Assembly: GCF_001552595.1 (NCBI RefSeq)
Contig: NZ_BCRM01000001.1
Location: 1,240,001-1,304,000, forward strand
Length of the DNA: 64,000 nt
Direction: 5' to 3'
DNA from: Rhodococcus erythropolis NBRC 15567
GTDB taxonomy: Bacteria > Actinomycetota > Actinomycetes > Mycobacteriales > Mycobacteriaceae
Below the pieces are notes generated by a model. That model made no database searches and was not told where the DNA came from. It was given only the letters and a program-made list of their open reading frames with translations. Both the position numbers and the translations under genes were made by a program. Below, in pieces: positions 34,653 through 43,731 of the stretch; the first letter of the stretch is position 1, and every line of letters starts with the position of its first letter.

Positions 34653-35870
34653 ATGTCCACTGCCCCAGCGCTGAGTGAGTTCGGCCGCCAACTCGAAGAC
34701 GCGGCAAGTCTTGGTCGTGCCGTCGACGAAGTGCTCGCAGCACGAACCGAGGTGCCGGCTCTGCTCGCTCTCGGCGAGCCGACTCATGGGATCAAGGCTT
34801 TTCCGTTGCTGCGCAACGAACTTCTCGGCCAATTGGTCGAACGAGGATATCGGTCGATCGTGCTCGAAACAGATGTCTTTGCGGCATTGCTTGTCGACGA
34901 GTACGTGAACGGGGGAGAGGCGGACATCGAGAAGGTGCTCGCCACAGGCTTCAGCCACGGATTCGGTGCGGTACCGGGAAACCGCGAACTCGTCGAATGG
35001 CTACGCGAGTACAACGACGGCCGCGCTCCGGCTGACCGAGTTCGCTTCTACGGCTTCGACGCTCCGGTGGAGTACTCCGGTGCACCGAGCCCGCGCCGCG
35101 CACTGTCTGCGGCAGGTGACTTCCTGCCCGCCGCGTTGCGGCCACAATCTCTCGACGACGCCGACCTCTTCCTGGGGCAGGACGCCGACTGGACCAACCC
35201 GGCGGCGATGTTCGATCCGGCTGCGTCCGTCGGCAACTCCGATCATGCTCGCGCCCTGCGCATCATTGCGGACGACCTCGGCAGCGTCCTTCGGCGCGCC
35301 GCACCAGTGCTGCGACCCGCCGACCCTGCCGGGTACGACCTGGCCCTTGCACATTCACGCACCGCTCTGGGGCTCTTGCGGTATCACTCCGCGATGGCGA
35401 GTTCCGCTCCTGATCGCATTGGAACACTGCTCAGTCTGCGTGCCGAGATGATGGCCGAGAACCTGCTGGCGGTCATCGCCCAGGAGCAGCGACGCGGGCC
35501 GAGCCTGCTGTTCGCACACAATGCCCATCTCTTGCGAATGCCGTCCGACATGCCGGTCAACGGCAACGTGGTCAGTTGGGGGAGCGCCGGCTCACTTGTC
35601 GGACTTCTCCTCGGGGAGCGTTACGTATTTTTGGCAACCGACGCCAACCCCGACAGTGATCCGGGCACGCTTCAGGGAGCGTTGGCCGATGCGACCGGTC
35701 GGCGTGCCCTGTTCTCGACTCCGGCCCTGCGAGCCGCGCTCGGCCCGTCGATCACCGCGGGAGAAGCGATCCTGCCAGGGCATCTGCCGCTGAAACCTTC
35801 GGAGTTGGACGGCGCCGACGCGGTCATCTTCGTCGCGGATACTGACGGGCAGCGTCATCAGTACTGGTAA
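34653..35870 (+). CDS. Erythromycin esterase-family protein
   Basis: The ATG at 34653 (with AAAGGG upstream; 34647 is an alternative) gives 405 residues. The family active-site pattern is LGEPTHG (E42, H45) followed by GYRSIVLETD, VRFYGFD and the later FAHNAHL (His). Ere-type enzymes hydrolyse macrolide lactones, but most chromosomal members of PF05139 in actinobacteria have unknown physiological substrates. It is divergent from the tandem MerR regulator. Resistance should not be assumed. Confidence 0.8.
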   Translation: MSTAPALSEFGRQLEDAASLGRAVDEVLAARTEVPALLALGEPTHGIKAFPLLRNELLGQLVERGYRSIVLETDVFAALLVDEYVNGGEADIEKVLATGFSHGFGAVPGNRELVEWLREYNDGRAPADRVRFYGFDAPVEYSGAPSPRRALSAAGDFLPAALRPQSLDDADLFLGQDADWTNPAAMFDPAASVGNSDHARALRIIADDLGSVLRRAAPVLRPADPAGYDLALAHSRTALGLLRYHSAMASSAPDRIGTLLSLRAEMMAENLLAVIAQEQRRGPSLLFAHNAHLLRMPSDMPVNGNVVSWGSAGSLVGLLLGERYVFLATDANPDSDPGTLQGALADATGRRALFSTPALRAALGPSITAGEAILPGHLPLKPSELDGADAVIFVADTDGQRHQYW

Positions 35871-35875
35871 CAGCG

Positions 35876-37000
35876 TCAGGGGCAGAGCGCGTGCGAGAGT
35901 ATCGCGACGGTGTCCGGCTGGTCCTTCGGCGTCGACGTCAGCGTCACGGTGAACGCACGATCCGGCGTCGCACCGGACAGCGTGTAGTACCCGTAGATCC
36001 CGCCACTGTGGCCGGTATAGGTGACGCCGCAGGGAAGTTCGGTGGCGCCGACGCCCATCCCGTACCCGAGCCCCTCGGCTTCGGTGGCGCCGACCTGAGG
36101 GGTGGTCATCTCGGCAAGCTGCTCGGCCGGCACCACCTGCCCGTCGAGTAGCGCACGCCAGAAGGCGTTCAGGTCTGTGCCCGTCGAGACCATCGCTCCG
36201 GCAGACCAGGGGATCGACGGTTCCGTGCGGGAAACGTCGGTCAGGCCACCATCGAGATCCTGATAGCCCGTCAGGTGATCGCCCCTGATGTCGCGCTCAC
36301 CGGCCGCCGGGAGGTACGTGTCTTCCAGGTCCAGCGGGTCGAGTATCCGAGACTGAAGTTCGTCGGCGTAGCTGCGGCCGGTCACCGATTCGACGAGCAT
36401 TCCGAGAACGATGTAGTTGGTGTTGGTGTAGACGAACGACGTTCCGGGGACGAATTGCGCCGGTTTGCCGAGGGCGATGGCGACCGCGGCGGACGGCGTC
36501 AGCGTTCGGTCCTCGTTTGCGGCAATCCATTCGTCGGCGCCGGGTTCTCCGGCGAACTCGGGTAGGCCGCTGCGATGTTGCAGCAGTTGCCGCACGGTGA
36601 TTGCGCTGCCATCTGTGCCACTGCCATCTGTGCCACTGCCGTCCATGTCACTGCCGTGCAGTAGGCCCGGGAGGTACTGCTCGATCGGTGCGTCGAGGTC
36701 GACCTTGCCTTCGGCCACCAACTGCAGGACGAGTGAAGCGGTGAATGTCTTTGTCACACTTCCGATCCGGACCCGATCATTCTTGCCGATCGAATCGCCG
36801 TTGGTCCGATTGGGTACGCCGCTGGTCATGACAGCCGTCGTGGTGCCGTCGTCGAGTGTTGCGATCGACCCGACGACACCCGACCTGGTGAGTCCGTCGA
36901 GATCCGATTGAATCTCCACTGCGCGCTGGAGCGTCGAGCAACCGATCAGCGCCGTGGTGGCTCCGATGATGACCGCGGCGACAAGGAGGTATGAGTGCAT
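35876..37000 (-). CDS. Serine beta-lactamase/D-alanyl-D-alanine carboxypeptidase-fold lipoprotein
   Basis: A 374-residue protein with a lipoprotein signal (lipobox LIGC, C21). The class C beta-lactamase/penicillin-binding fold is shown by SVTK (S81-K84), a tyrosine motif in VYTNTNY, and HSGG near the C terminus in place of KTG. It probably acts on cell-wall peptides or esters outside the membrane. A 15-nt tandem repeat inside the gene encodes a GSGTD-type repeat near residue 120. It is convergent with the esterase gene. Confidence 0.85.
   Translation of the reverse strand: MHSYLLVAAVIIGATTALIGCSTLQRAVEIQSDLDGLTRSGVVGSIATLDDGTTTAVMTSGVPNRTNGDSIGKNDRVRIGSVTKTFTASLVLQLVAEGKVDLDAPIEQYLPGLLHGSDMDGSGTDGSGTDGSAITVRQLLQHRSGLPEFAGEPGADEWIAANEDRTLTPSAAVAIALGKPAQFVPGTSFVYTNTNYIVLGMLVESVTGRSYADELQSRILDPLDLEDTYLPAAGERDIRGDHLTGYQDLDGGLTDVSRTEPSIPWSAGAMVSTGTDLNAFWRALLDGQVVPAEQLAEMTTPQVGATEAEGLGYGMGVGATELPCGVTYTGHSGGIYGYYTLSGATPDRAFTVTLTSTPKDQPDTVAILSHALCP
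36606..36650 (-). repeat. In-frame 15-nt tandem repeat inside the serine hydrolase gene
   Basis: Three consecutive 15-nt units starting CTGCC (two identical, the third degenerate) encode repeated five-residue Gly/Ser/Thr/Asp units in a surface linker. Copy number could vary by slippage without breaking the frame. Confidence 0.6.
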
Positions 37001-37250
37001 GATTTCGAATCTAGGGATCCGCTGGCTCCGACGGATCCAGGAAATCCCCGATCATTCCCTGATCTTTGCCAGGCCGGGACGTAAGGCCTGTTTGTCGAAA
37101 ACCGACAAATGGGATCAATGATTCCTGTCCGAACACCACGTCTACGCCGTTAACATCCGAACGAAGTGTTTGTTTTCACGTGTCTTACCAGTTCACGGCT
37201 ATCGAGGTGCGCTGCCGCGCGCCGAAACGACTCCCACGAAGGACGGATGC

Positions 37251-37790
37251 ATGAAGAAGTCGACACTCCGCACGGGAACGGTCGCTGCTCTGCTGACCGG
37301 AAGCGTCCTGTTGCTCTCCGCTGCCCCCGCCTCGGCCGACCCGGGAAGCCTCGGTAGCGGTAGCGGTGGCAGTAGCGGGAGCTCCGGCAGCCTGGGAAGC
37401 GCAGGAAGCATCAGCAGCGGATCAGCCGCCCTCCCCATTCCGAGTCCGGCAGGCCTGATCGCGCTGGCAGCAGCGAGCACTCAGACCGGAAAGCCCTACC
37501 AATGGGGCGGAGTCGGGCCGAACTCGTGGGACTGCTCCGGGCTGGTGCAATGGGCGTTTCGGCAGGCCGGAGTGAATTTGCCACGGACCAGCCAACAGCA
37601 GGCCAACGTCGGACAGCCGGTTCCTCGGTGGGCCCTCGCGCCCGGCGACGTCATCACCTTCTACCCCGGTGCGACGCACGTCGGCATCTACGCCGGATTC
37701 GGAATGGTGTTCAACGCCTACGGAGTTGGTGTTCCGACCGGACTGACGCCGCTGGCGGATCTGCCGATCAACAACATCCGCAGGTTCTAG
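37251..37790 (+). CDS. Secreted NlpC/P60 peptidoglycan endopeptidase
   Basis: The ATG at 37251 (GAAGGA upstream) gives 179 residues. A signal peptide ends at APASA (about residue 29), followed by a Gly/Ser linker (31-60) and an NlpC/P60 domain with catalytic Cys in WDCSGLV (C95) and His in THVGIY (H143). The domain is like RipA/RipB-type D,L-endopeptidases that cleave stem peptides during growth and division. No SH3 or LysM targeting domain is present. A two-component system begins 66 nt downstream. Confidence 0.92.
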   Translation: MKKSTLRTGTVAALLTGSVLLLSAAPASADPGSLGSGSGGSSGSSGSLGSAGSISSGSAALPIPSPAGLIALAAASTQTGKPYQWGGVGPNSWDCSGLVQWAFRQAGVNLPRTSQQQANVGQPVPRWALAPGDVITFYPGATHVGIYAGFGMVFNAYGVGVPTGLTPLADLPINNIRRF

Positions 37791-37855
37791 AACCTGCACA
37801 GAACCTTCACAAGTCCTCCCAGGTTCATCCACGAGGGCCGAATACAGTCAGTTCC

Positions 37856-38542
37856 ATGAGTCAGCGAAGAGTGCTCGTGGTCGACGACGAGGTCAGTATC
37901 TGCGAGTCCATCGCAGCGAGGCTGCGTGCCGAGGGCTACGACGTCGAGTTGGCATTTGACGGCCCCAGCGCTGTGACCCGCTGCGAGCAGATGGATGCCG
38001 ACCTAGTGGTGCTCGACGTGATGATGCCGGGATTCGACGGCCTCGAAGTTTGCCGCCGCATCCAGGCCGTGCGCCCGGTGCCCGTGCTGATGTTGACCGC
38101 TCGTGCCGATGAAACCGACATGCTGATCGGTCTCGGCGTCGGGGCCGACGATTATCTGAGCAAGCCGTTCAGCATGCGTGTCCTCGTCGCCCGTGTTCAG
38201 GCATTGCTTCGGCGCGCTGATCGTGCGGAGCACGCTGCTCGCCCGGTGGCCGACTTGCTCGAGTTCGGCGACGTCGTGATCGACCTGACCGAACGTCGAG
38301 TGCGTCGTGATACGCAGGAAGTCCACCTGACTCGCACCGAATTCGATCTCATCGCCTACCTGGCGGAGCGGCCGCGAGCGGCGATCCCGCGGGAGTCGCT
38401 GCTCGAGGAGATCTGGGGCTGGGGTGAGGGAGCGGGTAGTCGGACCGTCGACAGCCACGTCAAGGCTCTACGACGCAAGCTCGGACCTTCCGTGATCCGG
38501 ACCGTTCACGGCGTCGGGTACGCCTGGGACGTGCCGCGATGA
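37856..38542 (+). CDS. OmpR/PhoB-family response regulator
   Basis: The ATG at 37856 gives 228 residues. The receiver has VVDDE (8-12) and phospho-acceptor D54 in VVLDVMMPG. The C-terminal winged helix is visible as LTRTEFDLIAYLAERP and SRTVDSHVKALRRKLG. The gene overlaps the following histidine kinase by 4 nt (ATGA). Short repeats of AACCT and TTCAC in the 66-nt gap before it could be autoregulatory sites. Confidence 0.93.
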   Translation: MSQRRVLVVDDEVSICESIAARLRAEGYDVELAFDGPSAVTRCEQMDADLVVLDVMMPGFDGLEVCRRIQAVRPVPVLMLTARADETDMLIGLGVGADDYLSKPFSMRVLVARVQALLRRADRAEHAARPVADLLEFGDVVIDLTERRVRRDTQEVHLTRTEFDLIAYLAERPRAAIPRESLLEEIWGWGEGAGSRTVDSHVKALRRKLGPSVIRTVHGVGYAWDVPR

Positions 38543-39534
38543 GCGGCGTCGACCGACTCTTTGCACGGTGGCCGCGGCCGCTGGACCCGATGCGATCGTT
38601 CAAAGTGAAGGTCGGCCTCCTGGTTGTCGCAGCGCTGTTGTTCGCCGCGGGCGGTTTCTGGCTGACGTCGCAACAACCATTTCGTTTTGCTCTCCTGACG
38701 GCGTTGGTTGTCGCTCTCGGAGTTACACAAGTGCTCGCACACGGAATGACGTCACCGCTTCGCGAGATGACAGCCGCGGCGAAGGCGATGGCGCGCGGCG
38801 ATTATTCGCGGCGGGTACGAGCGACTTCCCGCGACGAAGTAGGCGAACTCGCCCATGCGTTCAATCGGATGGCCGAGGACCTCGGGGCCGACGACCGGTA
38901 CCGCCGCGAGTTGATCGGCAACGTCTCCCACGAATTACGGACGCCCATCACCGCTTTGCAAGCCATGCTCGAAAACGTCGTCGACGGTGTCGAAGAACCG
39001 GATCCGGCGATGATGAAATCGGCGTTGCGGCAGACGGAACGACTGGGAGCGCTGGTGGCCGACCTTCTCGACCTCTCGAAACTCGAGGGTGGCGCCATGC
39101 CGTTGAAGCGCCGCCGTTTCGAGGTCGAGCCGTTCCTACGTGAGCTGTCGAGTGTGAGTGCGGGCGACATCGAGATAGACGTCAAGCCTCCGAAATTGTC
39201 CGTGGTAGCCGATCCGGATCGCCTCCATCAGGTGGTGACCAACCTGGTGGACAACGCGGTTCAGCACGGGAACGTCGACACGAAAGTTGTCATCCGAGTG
39301 CGTACCGGCAGTGCAGGGGAGTTGGTGCTCGATGTCCACGACGACGGCCCCGGCATCGAGCCACAAGCCCGTGAGCGAGTGTTCGACCGCTTCATCCGCG
39401 GCGGATCGACCGACGGGGGTACCGGGCTCGGCCTCGCGATCGCGAAGTGGGCGGTCGAATTACATGACGGCAGGATCGCCGTCGTCGATGCCCCGTCTGG
39501 CTGCTGCATTCGAGTAGTGCTGCCGCAGAGCTGA
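38539..39534 (+). CDS. HAMP-domain sensor histidine kinase with minimal extracytoplasmic loop
   Basis: A 331-residue kinase partnered with the overlapping OmpR-type regulator. TM1 about 25-42 and TM2 about 50-67 are joined by only about seven residues (TSQQPFR). HAMP about 70-120, then HisKA with NVSHELRTP (H131) and HATPase with NLVDNAVQHG, DDGPGI and GGTGLGL. With no sensor domain, it may detect membrane state or a partner protein. The downstream DUF4173 gene is a candidate partner or target. Confidence 0.92.
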   Translation: MSGVDRLFARWPRPLDPMRSFKVKVGLLVVAALLFAAGGFWLTSQQPFRFALLTALVVALGVTQVLAHGMTSPLREMTAAAKAMARGDYSRRVRATSRDEVGELAHAFNRMAEDLGADDRYRRELIGNVSHELRTPITALQAMLENVVDGVEEPDPAMMKSALRQTERLGALVADLLDLSKLEGGAMPLKRRRFEVEPFLRELSSVSAGDIEIDVKPPKLSVVADPDRLHQVVTNLVDNAVQHGNVDTKVVIRVRTGSAGELVLDVHDDGPGIEPQARERVFDRFIRGGSTDGGTGLGLAIAKWAVELHDGRIAVVDAPSGCCIRVVLPQS

Positions 39535-39642
39535 ATCAAAGTTTCCAACGAGATCGAGAGATCTCGCGATGGCGCATGCCTTCATCAGACATTCGCCTGT
39601 AGTTCCGAACCCGAAATTTGAACCCGAAACATGGGAGATCAC

Positions 39643-41145
39643 ATGAGCGCTCCAATAATCATTCCGCCGAAAGCGCCGATACCGGTTGCAAAACCCAAGC
39701 GACCCAGCCGGTTCTGGCGTCCCGATCGCACGTCGATGGCCACCCGCTCGATGCTCGTCGGCGCGAGCGGCGTTGGGGCGCTGGCGGCCCTGATGCTCGA
39801 TCCAGGGTTCGTGAGTATCGCGTACGTGATCGTCGGTGTCGGCGTGGTGATCGTGTTCGGGATTCTGACGCCGCCGCGGATGTCTACGACGCAGTGGGCC
39901 GCCGCGATGGGGATGCTCGCACTTCTGGGCGTTGCCGCCGTTCGCGGTGCGGAGTGGTTGGTGTTCCTCTGCGTCGTAGCTGCGTGGGTTCTGTTCACGT
40001 GGACTCTGATCGGCGGGCGGACGTGGACCGGAATACTTCTGGGAATGTTCGCTCCCTGGCGGGCACCCCACCGTACGGTCAACTTCGTTCGTCGTCGAAA
40101 ACTTGCTACCCGCTCCGCTCCGCGGGTGCCGGCGGCGCGAGTTGTCGTCGTGAGCGCAGTGTCGATTCTTCTCCTGCTGATTTTCGGATCTTTGTTCGTG
40201 AGTGCGGATCCGGAGTTCGCGAAGATCTTCGGCGGCTTCGCTCCTGCCATCTCGGTGTCGAACCCGGGGGCACGGATCTTTGCCGGCGTGGTGATGGCGT
40301 TCGGCACGCTGGTTGCGGTGTACCTGCGTCGCAGAACGCCGACGGTGGACGCGTTTGCACCTGCGCCGGCGACGCCGTTGCCGATGTGGGAGTGGGCGGT
40401 CCCGCTCGGAGTACTCAACGTGCTGTTCCTCGGTTTTGTTGCAGTACAGACGAAGACGCTGTTCGGGGGAGACGAGCACGTACAGGTGACCGATGGACTG
40501 ACCTACGCGGACTACGCGCGTGAGGGTTTCTGGCAGCTCATGGCGGTTACCGTGCTGACGCTGCTCGTCATCGCCGTCGCAGTGCGGTACATCGACCGCC
40601 GCGACGCTGGATCGAGGCGTCTTGCCCGCGGACTGTTGGGTGCCCTGTGTGTCTTCAGCCTGGTGATCGTGGCGTCCGCTGTGCACCGGATGTGGTTGTA
40701 CGAGAATCAGTACGGTTTCACGGTGCTCCGGGTCAGCGTCTTCGCGACAGAGCTGCTTCTTGGCTTCGTGTTCGTGTTGTTGCTCGTCGCAGGTATTCGG
40801 ATGTCCGGGAAGTGGCTGCCCACAGCTGTTCTCGCCACTTCGGCCGTCGCGCTGCTGGCCTTCGCGGTGTTCAACCCCGATGCGTACATCGCGCAAAAGA
40901 ACGTGGAGCGGTTCGAGGGCGGCAAGAGCATCGACGTTTCCTACTTGCACGGGCTCTCTGTCGACGCGGTACCTGCCTTGGATCGTCTACCGGAACCGCA
41001 GCGTTCATGTGCCTTGAGCAGATATCGATTCGGAGTGCCGGGTACCACTGCGCCCTGGGAGTTCAACGCTGCGCGTGAGAAGGCGCGCGACATCCTGGAA
41101 GCTCGCCCGGTGGGGCCGTGCCTGCAGATGTACACGGTCGGATAG
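39643..41145 (+). CDS. DUF4173 multi-pass membrane protein
   Basis: The ATG at 39643 (GGGAG upstream) gives 500 residues. A proline-rich cytoplasmic start is followed by about 11-12 transmembrane helices. The DUF4173 signatures LTYADYAREGFWQLMAVT, ENQYGFTVLRV and NPDAYIAQKNVERF are all present. The function of the family is unknown. It follows the two-component pair after 108 nt and ends just before a strong bidirectional terminator. Confidence 0.85.
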   Translation: MSAPIIIPPKAPIPVAKPKRPSRFWRPDRTSMATRSMLVGASGVGALAALMLDPGFVSIAYVIVGVGVVIVFGILTPPRMSTTQWAAAMGMLALLGVAAVRGAEWLVFLCVVAAWVLFTWTLIGGRTWTGILLGMFAPWRAPHRTVNFVRRRKLATRSAPRVPAARVVVVSAVSILLLLIFGSLFVSADPEFAKIFGGFAPAISVSNPGARIFAGVVMAFGTLVAVYLRRRTPTVDAFAPAPATPLPMWEWAVPLGVLNVLFLGFVAVQTKTLFGGDEHVQVTDGLTYADYAREGFWQLMAVTVLTLLVIAVAVRYIDRRDAGSRRLARGLLGALCVFSLVIVASAVHRMWLYENQYGFTVLRVSVFATELLLGFVFVLLLVAGIRMSGKWLPTAVLATSAVALLAFAVFNPDAYIAQKNVERFEGGKSIDVSYLHGLSVDAVPALDRLPEPQRSCALSRYRFGVPGTTAPWEFNAAREKARDILEARPVGPCLQMYTVG

Positions 41146-41153
41146 ACGCAGGG

Positions 41154-41199
41154 CGATTGTGCAGCCGCACGGCAGATATCGCGCGAGGCTGCACAATCG
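41154..41199. terminator. Bidirectional terminator between DUF4173 and arylsulfatase genes
   Basis: CGATTGTGCAGCC (41154-41166) and GGCTGCACAATCG (41187-41199) make a perfect 13-bp stem with a 20-nt loop between two convergent genes. Confidence 0.8.
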
Positions 41200-41218
41200 G
41201 CGAGCGTCGCCTGTTCGA

Positions 41219-43555
41219 TCAGTGCACGGCGAGTGAGATTTTCTCCCGTTCCTCCGCGGACACTACGTCGCGGGTGGAGCGTAAGTCGATCGTCACGCTG
41301 TTGAGTTTGCCGCCGTAGCGGAACGTGCCCTTGTCCGCGAACTCTTCCGCGACCGGGCTTCCCCGGTTGATGCCGACGTCGAGCTGTTCGTTCATGCTGA
41401 AGATCGCCCGAGTGGTCTTCTCGATCCGGCCCTCGGAGACCACCTCGTCGTCGACGCTCAGGGTTGCGGTTCCACCCTTGCCGATTCCGCCGCCGTCGTA
41501 CTCGAAGTGGACGGACACCTCGCGCGCATCGGGTGCCAGCGGGTTGCGCCCACGCACGAAGGTCCGACCACCGCCGCTGAAGTTGTAGCAGTAGACGGGG
41601 ACGGAATCGAGTATGTACAAAGCGAATCCGCCGAACCGGCCGCCGAGGCTGACCAGCATGCCGTCGGCGACGCTACCCAGACTCGCGGTCAGCGTGTACG
41701 AGCGGTTGAAGAACGTCGGCGCGGCTTTCTCGACCAGACCGTTCATGTGTGGGTACAGCGTGAGGGTCTTGCGGCCCATCATCGGATGCGGGGGTCGTGA
41801 TTCCGCGGTGGCGTGGCGACCGACCGTTCTGTCGTCCAGCGGCAACACCTGATATTTGGCCGCCTCGACGAGGAACTTTTCCTTGAGCCGGGCCAGGATC
41901 TCGGGATGCTCGTCCGCGAGATCGCGGGCCTGCGACCAGTCGACCGAGGTGTCGTACAGCTCCCAACGGTCTTCGCTCATCGGTGTGAGCTCGAGGCCGT
42001 GAGTGGCCATCAGCCAGGGTGCGCGGTGGGCCGTGACTGCGGTCCAACCGTGATCGTAGATTCCGCGGTTGCCGAAGATCTCGAAATACTGTGTGGTGTG
42101 GCGCTCTTCGGCGTCGGGCTCGGCGAAGGTGTAGTTCATCGCCACGCCTTCCATCGGTTTCTGGGTGACCCCGTCGACGCTGGTCGGTGCCGGAATACCG
42201 GCAGCTTCCAGGATTGTCGGCGTGATGTCGACGCAGTGATGCCACTGCTCCCTGATTCCTGGCTTGTCGATCCCCTTGGGCCAGTGGGCGATCAGACCGT
42301 TTCGGGTACCGCCGTAGTGGGACGCAACCTGCTTGGCCCACTGGTACGGGGTGTCGAGAGCCAGAGCCCACGACGCCGGATAGTGCGGGTAGCTGGTTTC
42401 GGTCCCCAATTCGTCGTAGCGTGCCAGTACGTCGGATGTCGCACTCTTGTAACCGTTGAGGCCGGCGAGGTAATTGAACGAGCCCTCCATGCCGCCCTCG
42501 GCGGAGGCGCCGTTGTCACCCAGCATGTAGAGCACCAGAGTGTTGTCGAGTACACCCATTTCCTGCAACCGGTCGACGAGCCTGCCTACCTCGTCGTCGG
42601 TGTGCTCGAGAAATGCCGCGTACAACTCCATCAAACGGGCCGAGACCTTCTTCTGGTCGTCGTCGAGTTCGTCCCAGTGCGGGAGCCCCGGAGCCCACGG
42701 GGCCAACTCGGTGTCAGGAGCGACGACGCCCAGTTCCTTCTGCTTTTGGAGGGTGATCTCACGTTGGCGATCCCACCCGTGATCGAATTCGCCGACGTAC
42801 TTGTCCAGGTAGCGGTCCGGGACCTGGAGTGGAGCGTGGCACGCGCCGAAGGGGAGGTAGCAGAACCACGGCTTGTCGGGGTCCATCGTGTTGACACCCT
42901 CGACCCATTCGATCGCGTGGTCGACGAGATCTTCGGACAGGTGGTAACCCTCCTGTGGCGTCTTGGGTAAGTCGACCATTGTGAAGTCCTCGTAGAGAAC
43001 CGGGGTGAACTGATCGGACTCGGCACCGAGAAAACCGTAGAATTTGTCGAAACCCTCACGGACCGGCCACCGATCGAACGGCCCGGCAGCGGTGGTCTCC
43101 CACGTCGGGGTCTGGTGCATCTTGCCGAAAGCGCCCGTCGCATAGCCGTTTCCCTGCAGGACGCGTGCGACCGTGGCGGCAGAGGCGGGACGGGTCCCGT
43201 TGTATCCCGGTGCCGCGTTGGCCATTTCGGAGATGACACCCATACCGACACTGTGGTGGTTGCGCCCGGTCAGTGTGGCGGCACGCGTCGGCGAGCACAG
43301 AGCCGTGGTGTGGAATCGGCTGTATTTCACGCCGGTTTCGGCCAAACGCTCGGCGGTGGGCGTGCGGCACGGGCCACCGAACGCGGAGGGTGCGCCGAAT
43401 CCGACGTCGTCGATCATGATCAGCAGCACGTTCGGGGCCCCGACCGGCGGGCGAAGCGGTTCCGGGCGGGTGTACGGGGGATTCTGATCGGGGTAGTACA
43501 CGGCGGCCGCGACGTTCGGCGTCTCGGGAATGATCGGGATGGAATGGCGATTCAC
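41219..43555 (-). CDS. Arylsulfatase (formylglycine-dependent, type I sulfatase)
   Basis: The GTG at 43555, preceded by AAGGAG at 7-nt spacing, is the best start (778 residues); an upstream TTG in frame lacks such a site. Metal-binding aspartates lie in LIMIDDVGFG and the formylglycine cysteine in LCSPTRAATLTGR (C87, CxPxR). YMLGDNGA and HYGGTRNGLI provide the remaining active-site residues. The large size with a beta-rich C-terminal domain resembles Pseudomonas AtsA-type arylsulfatases. It has no signal peptide, so it is cytoplasmic. The modifying enzyme is encoded nearby and a TetR gene is divergent. Confidence 0.93.
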   Translation of the reverse strand: MNRHSIPIIPETPNVAAAVYYPDQNPPYTRPEPLRPPVGAPNVLLIMIDDVGFGAPSAFGGPCRTPTAERLAETGVKYSRFHTTALCSPTRAATLTGRNHHSVGMGVISEMANAAPGYNGTRPASAATVARVLQGNGYATGAFGKMHQTPTWETTAAGPFDRWPVREGFDKFYGFLGAESDQFTPVLYEDFTMVDLPKTPQEGYHLSEDLVDHAIEWVEGVNTMDPDKPWFCYLPFGACHAPLQVPDRYLDKYVGEFDHGWDRQREITLQKQKELGVVAPDTELAPWAPGLPHWDELDDDQKKVSARLMELYAAFLEHTDDEVGRLVDRLQEMGVLDNTLVLYMLGDNGASAEGGMEGSFNYLAGLNGYKSATSDVLARYDELGTETSYPHYPASWALALDTPYQWAKQVASHYGGTRNGLIAHWPKGIDKPGIREQWHHCVDITPTILEAAGIPAPTSVDGVTQKPMEGVAMNYTFAEPDAEERHTTQYFEIFGNRGIYDHGWTAVTAHRAPWLMATHGLELTPMSEDRWELYDTSVDWSQARDLADEHPEILARLKEKFLVEAAKYQVLPLDDRTVGRHATAESRPPHPMMGRKTLTLYPHMNGLVEKAAPTFFNRSYTLTASLGSVADGMLVSLGGRFGGFALYILDSVPVYCYNFSGGGRTFVRGRNPLAPDAREVSVHFEYDGGGIGKGGTATLSVDDEVVSEGRIEKTTRAIFSMNEQLDVGINRGSPVAEEFADKGTFRYGGKLNSVTIDLRSTRDVVSAEEREKISLAVH

Positions 43556-43590
43556 CAGCAGGCTCCTTGGCGTGTGCAAAACCGGGGTCG

Positions 43591-43609
43591 ATTAAGCAGT
43601 CGTCTTAAT
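43591..43609. promoter_or_regulatory. Operator-like site A upstream of arylsulfatase
   Basis: ATTAAG-N7-CTTAAT, 36 nt upstream of the sulfatase start. It matches site B (43732-43750) in its left arm and in the first four bases of its right arm, with identical 7-nt spacing, pointing to binding by the divergent TetR protein. Confidence 0.6.
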
Positions 43610-43666
43610 TTGGATAGTATCGATCGGAATTCAGTTGGCGGCGTAGGTCTCGCTGACTGGGACAAT

Positions 43667-43720
43667 CACCCCTGTGAGTGGTTAAGGAGTCCCTGCACTC
43701 CCTAACCGCGCACAGGGGTG
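43667..43720. other. 54-nt nested inverted repeat within the sulfatase/TetR divergent promoter
   Basis: Outer arms CACCCCTGTG/CACAGGGGTG (10 bp, perfect) enclose inner arms GGTTAAGGAGT/ACTCCCTAACC (one mismatch) around CCCTGC. It resembles a terminator but sits between two divergent genes. It could insulate the two promoters or be a recombination or regulatory element. Confidence 0.55.
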
Positions 43721-43731
43721 GGTCTTGCGGA

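Noticed and set aside
34653-35870. Macrolide resistance gene
   Set aside because: The family match is to erythromycin esterase, but most chromosomal members have no proven macrolide activity and no resistance context (mobile element, linked resistance genes) is present.
37001-37250. Possible c-di-AMP (ydaO) riboswitch before the NlpC/P60 gene
   Set aside because: Actinobacterial cell-wall hydrolase genes often have one, but I could not find the conserved core or paired stems here; only short repeats are visible.
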